Shown here: piece by piece, positions 63,421 to 64,000 of the stretch
Position numbering within the stretch: position 1 is the first letter of the stretch
Layout: each line of letters starts with the position of its first letter
Assembly (NCBI RefSeq): GCF_020085105.1
Contig: NC_058064.1
Span: forward strand, 11,438,501-11,502,500
Length of the DNA stretch: 64,000 bases
Direction: 5' to 3'
Origin: Siniperca chuatsi
Lineage: Eukaryota; Chordata; Actinopteri; Centrarchiformes; Sinipercidae
Position numbers and translations under genes: made by a program
Notes under the pieces: model-generated
The model's database searches: none
What the model was told of the DNA's origin: nothing
What the model saw: the letters and a program-made list of their open reading frames with translations, nothing else

Positions 63421-63713
63421 ATCGACAATGAAAATAATCATTAATTGTAGTCCTATAACATCTATTTACTGTAGTTATTATAATGGATGCCCCTTATTCC
63501 AAAGCAGGGTGTGGTTGGATGTGTTGGAAGATGTAATATAAAGATGCTACTGCATTAATAATGTGGTGTTTATTTATTTCACTGCTTGCATCTACTGTTA
63601 GATCCTCATCTCCCTCTGTCATCCCTGCGCCTGCTGGTTCCACCACTGAGGTTGATGTCACATTAGTTTTAGTTTGAAAGTTAAACATAAAGGTTTCGCT
63701 TTGTGTGTTTCAG

Positions 63714-63818
63714 CTCATCCTTGAACTCTTAAAGAGGATGGATAAGGTTGACTGTAAAGCTATTCAGGATCATCTTAACATTTTCCAACAGAGGACAACA
63801 AACCACATGCATGAAGGG
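63714..63818 (+). CDS. Single candidate exon of an unrecognised gene running off the right edge
   Basis: Thirty-five codons open in phase 0 between a TTTCAG acceptor and a GTAGGC donor (LILELLKRMDKVDC ... NHMHEG). It looks like an amphipathic helical segment. No partner exon could be joined within the window, and it may belong to a gene to the right or to a repeat-derived open frame. Confidence 0.3.
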
Positions 63819-64000
63819 GTAGGCAATGTTAATGGCAGGATGTTTTACATGAGAAGACAATGTCATAGATGTCTAAGTAGCTTTAGATGTCCGTTACTAT
63901 GAGATGTCAATGCAGAAATTCATAAACTGTTCATTTTAAGTAGGAGTGATGTTTTAATGGAAAACCAATAATTCATTCATATAAATAAACTTCTCCTGGG

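Noticed and set aside
63154..63441. Minus-strand open frame of 95 codons
   Set aside because: It lies in a teleost interspersed repeat whose order matches copies at 13 kb and 28.8 kb.
1..64000. CRISPR array, operon or phage-like organisation
   Set aside because: The tandem repeats are microsatellites or exon cassettes, genes have spliceosomal introns, and nothing indicates prokaryotic DNA.

Overview
The window looks like teleost fish nuclear DNA, probably from a percomorph. Genes are spread over many small exons with consensus GT/AG splice sites. CA/TG microsatellites are dense. The repeat families (Tc1-like DD34E transposons, hAT-like elements, palindromic MITE-like repeats, tRNA-derived SINE remnants) are typical of ray-finned fish. 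No prokaryotic, viral or CRISPR features were seen. All exon models were built by hand from splice consensus, codon phase and remembered protein families; no alignment was run.

Layout. (1) 1-27200, minus strand: the 5' half of ptpn12 (PTP-PEST). Ten coding exons encode the initiator Met and nearly the whole tyrosine phosphatase domain. Intron 1 is about 18 kb and full of repeats. The C-terminal PEST/proline-rich part lies beyond the left edge. (2) 27200-32800: intergenic repeats. (3) 32825-34530, plus strand: an uncharacterised five-exon gene for a basic protein of about 240 aa with repeated Leu-Pro-x-Ile motifs. (4) 35670-37723, plus strand: a second, less certain multi-exon candidate gene that I do not recognise. 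(5) 39745-58415, minus strand: the most interesting locus. Its first six exons encode the TRFH-like domain of the shelterin subunit TIN2 (tinf2). The phase-consistent exon chain then continues into seven tandem modules, each a Myb/SANT-like (trihelix, MSANTD-type) domain followed by a short F-x-E-L-x-x-I-L helix. The model predicts about 1291 aa, compared with 451 aa for human TIN2. Two nearly intact Tc1-like transposons sit in its introns. (6) 58600-64000: repeats, plus a DNA-transposon-like element of about 1.8 kb with inverted ends that carries a two-exon Cys/His zinc-finger coding region, and a lone exon near the right edge.

The genes do not form an operon. The possible functional novelty is a telomere-complex scaffold that carries its own array of predicted DNA-binding modules. 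Each module is one symmetric 1-1 phase exon cassette, which fits growth of the array by in-frame duplication.
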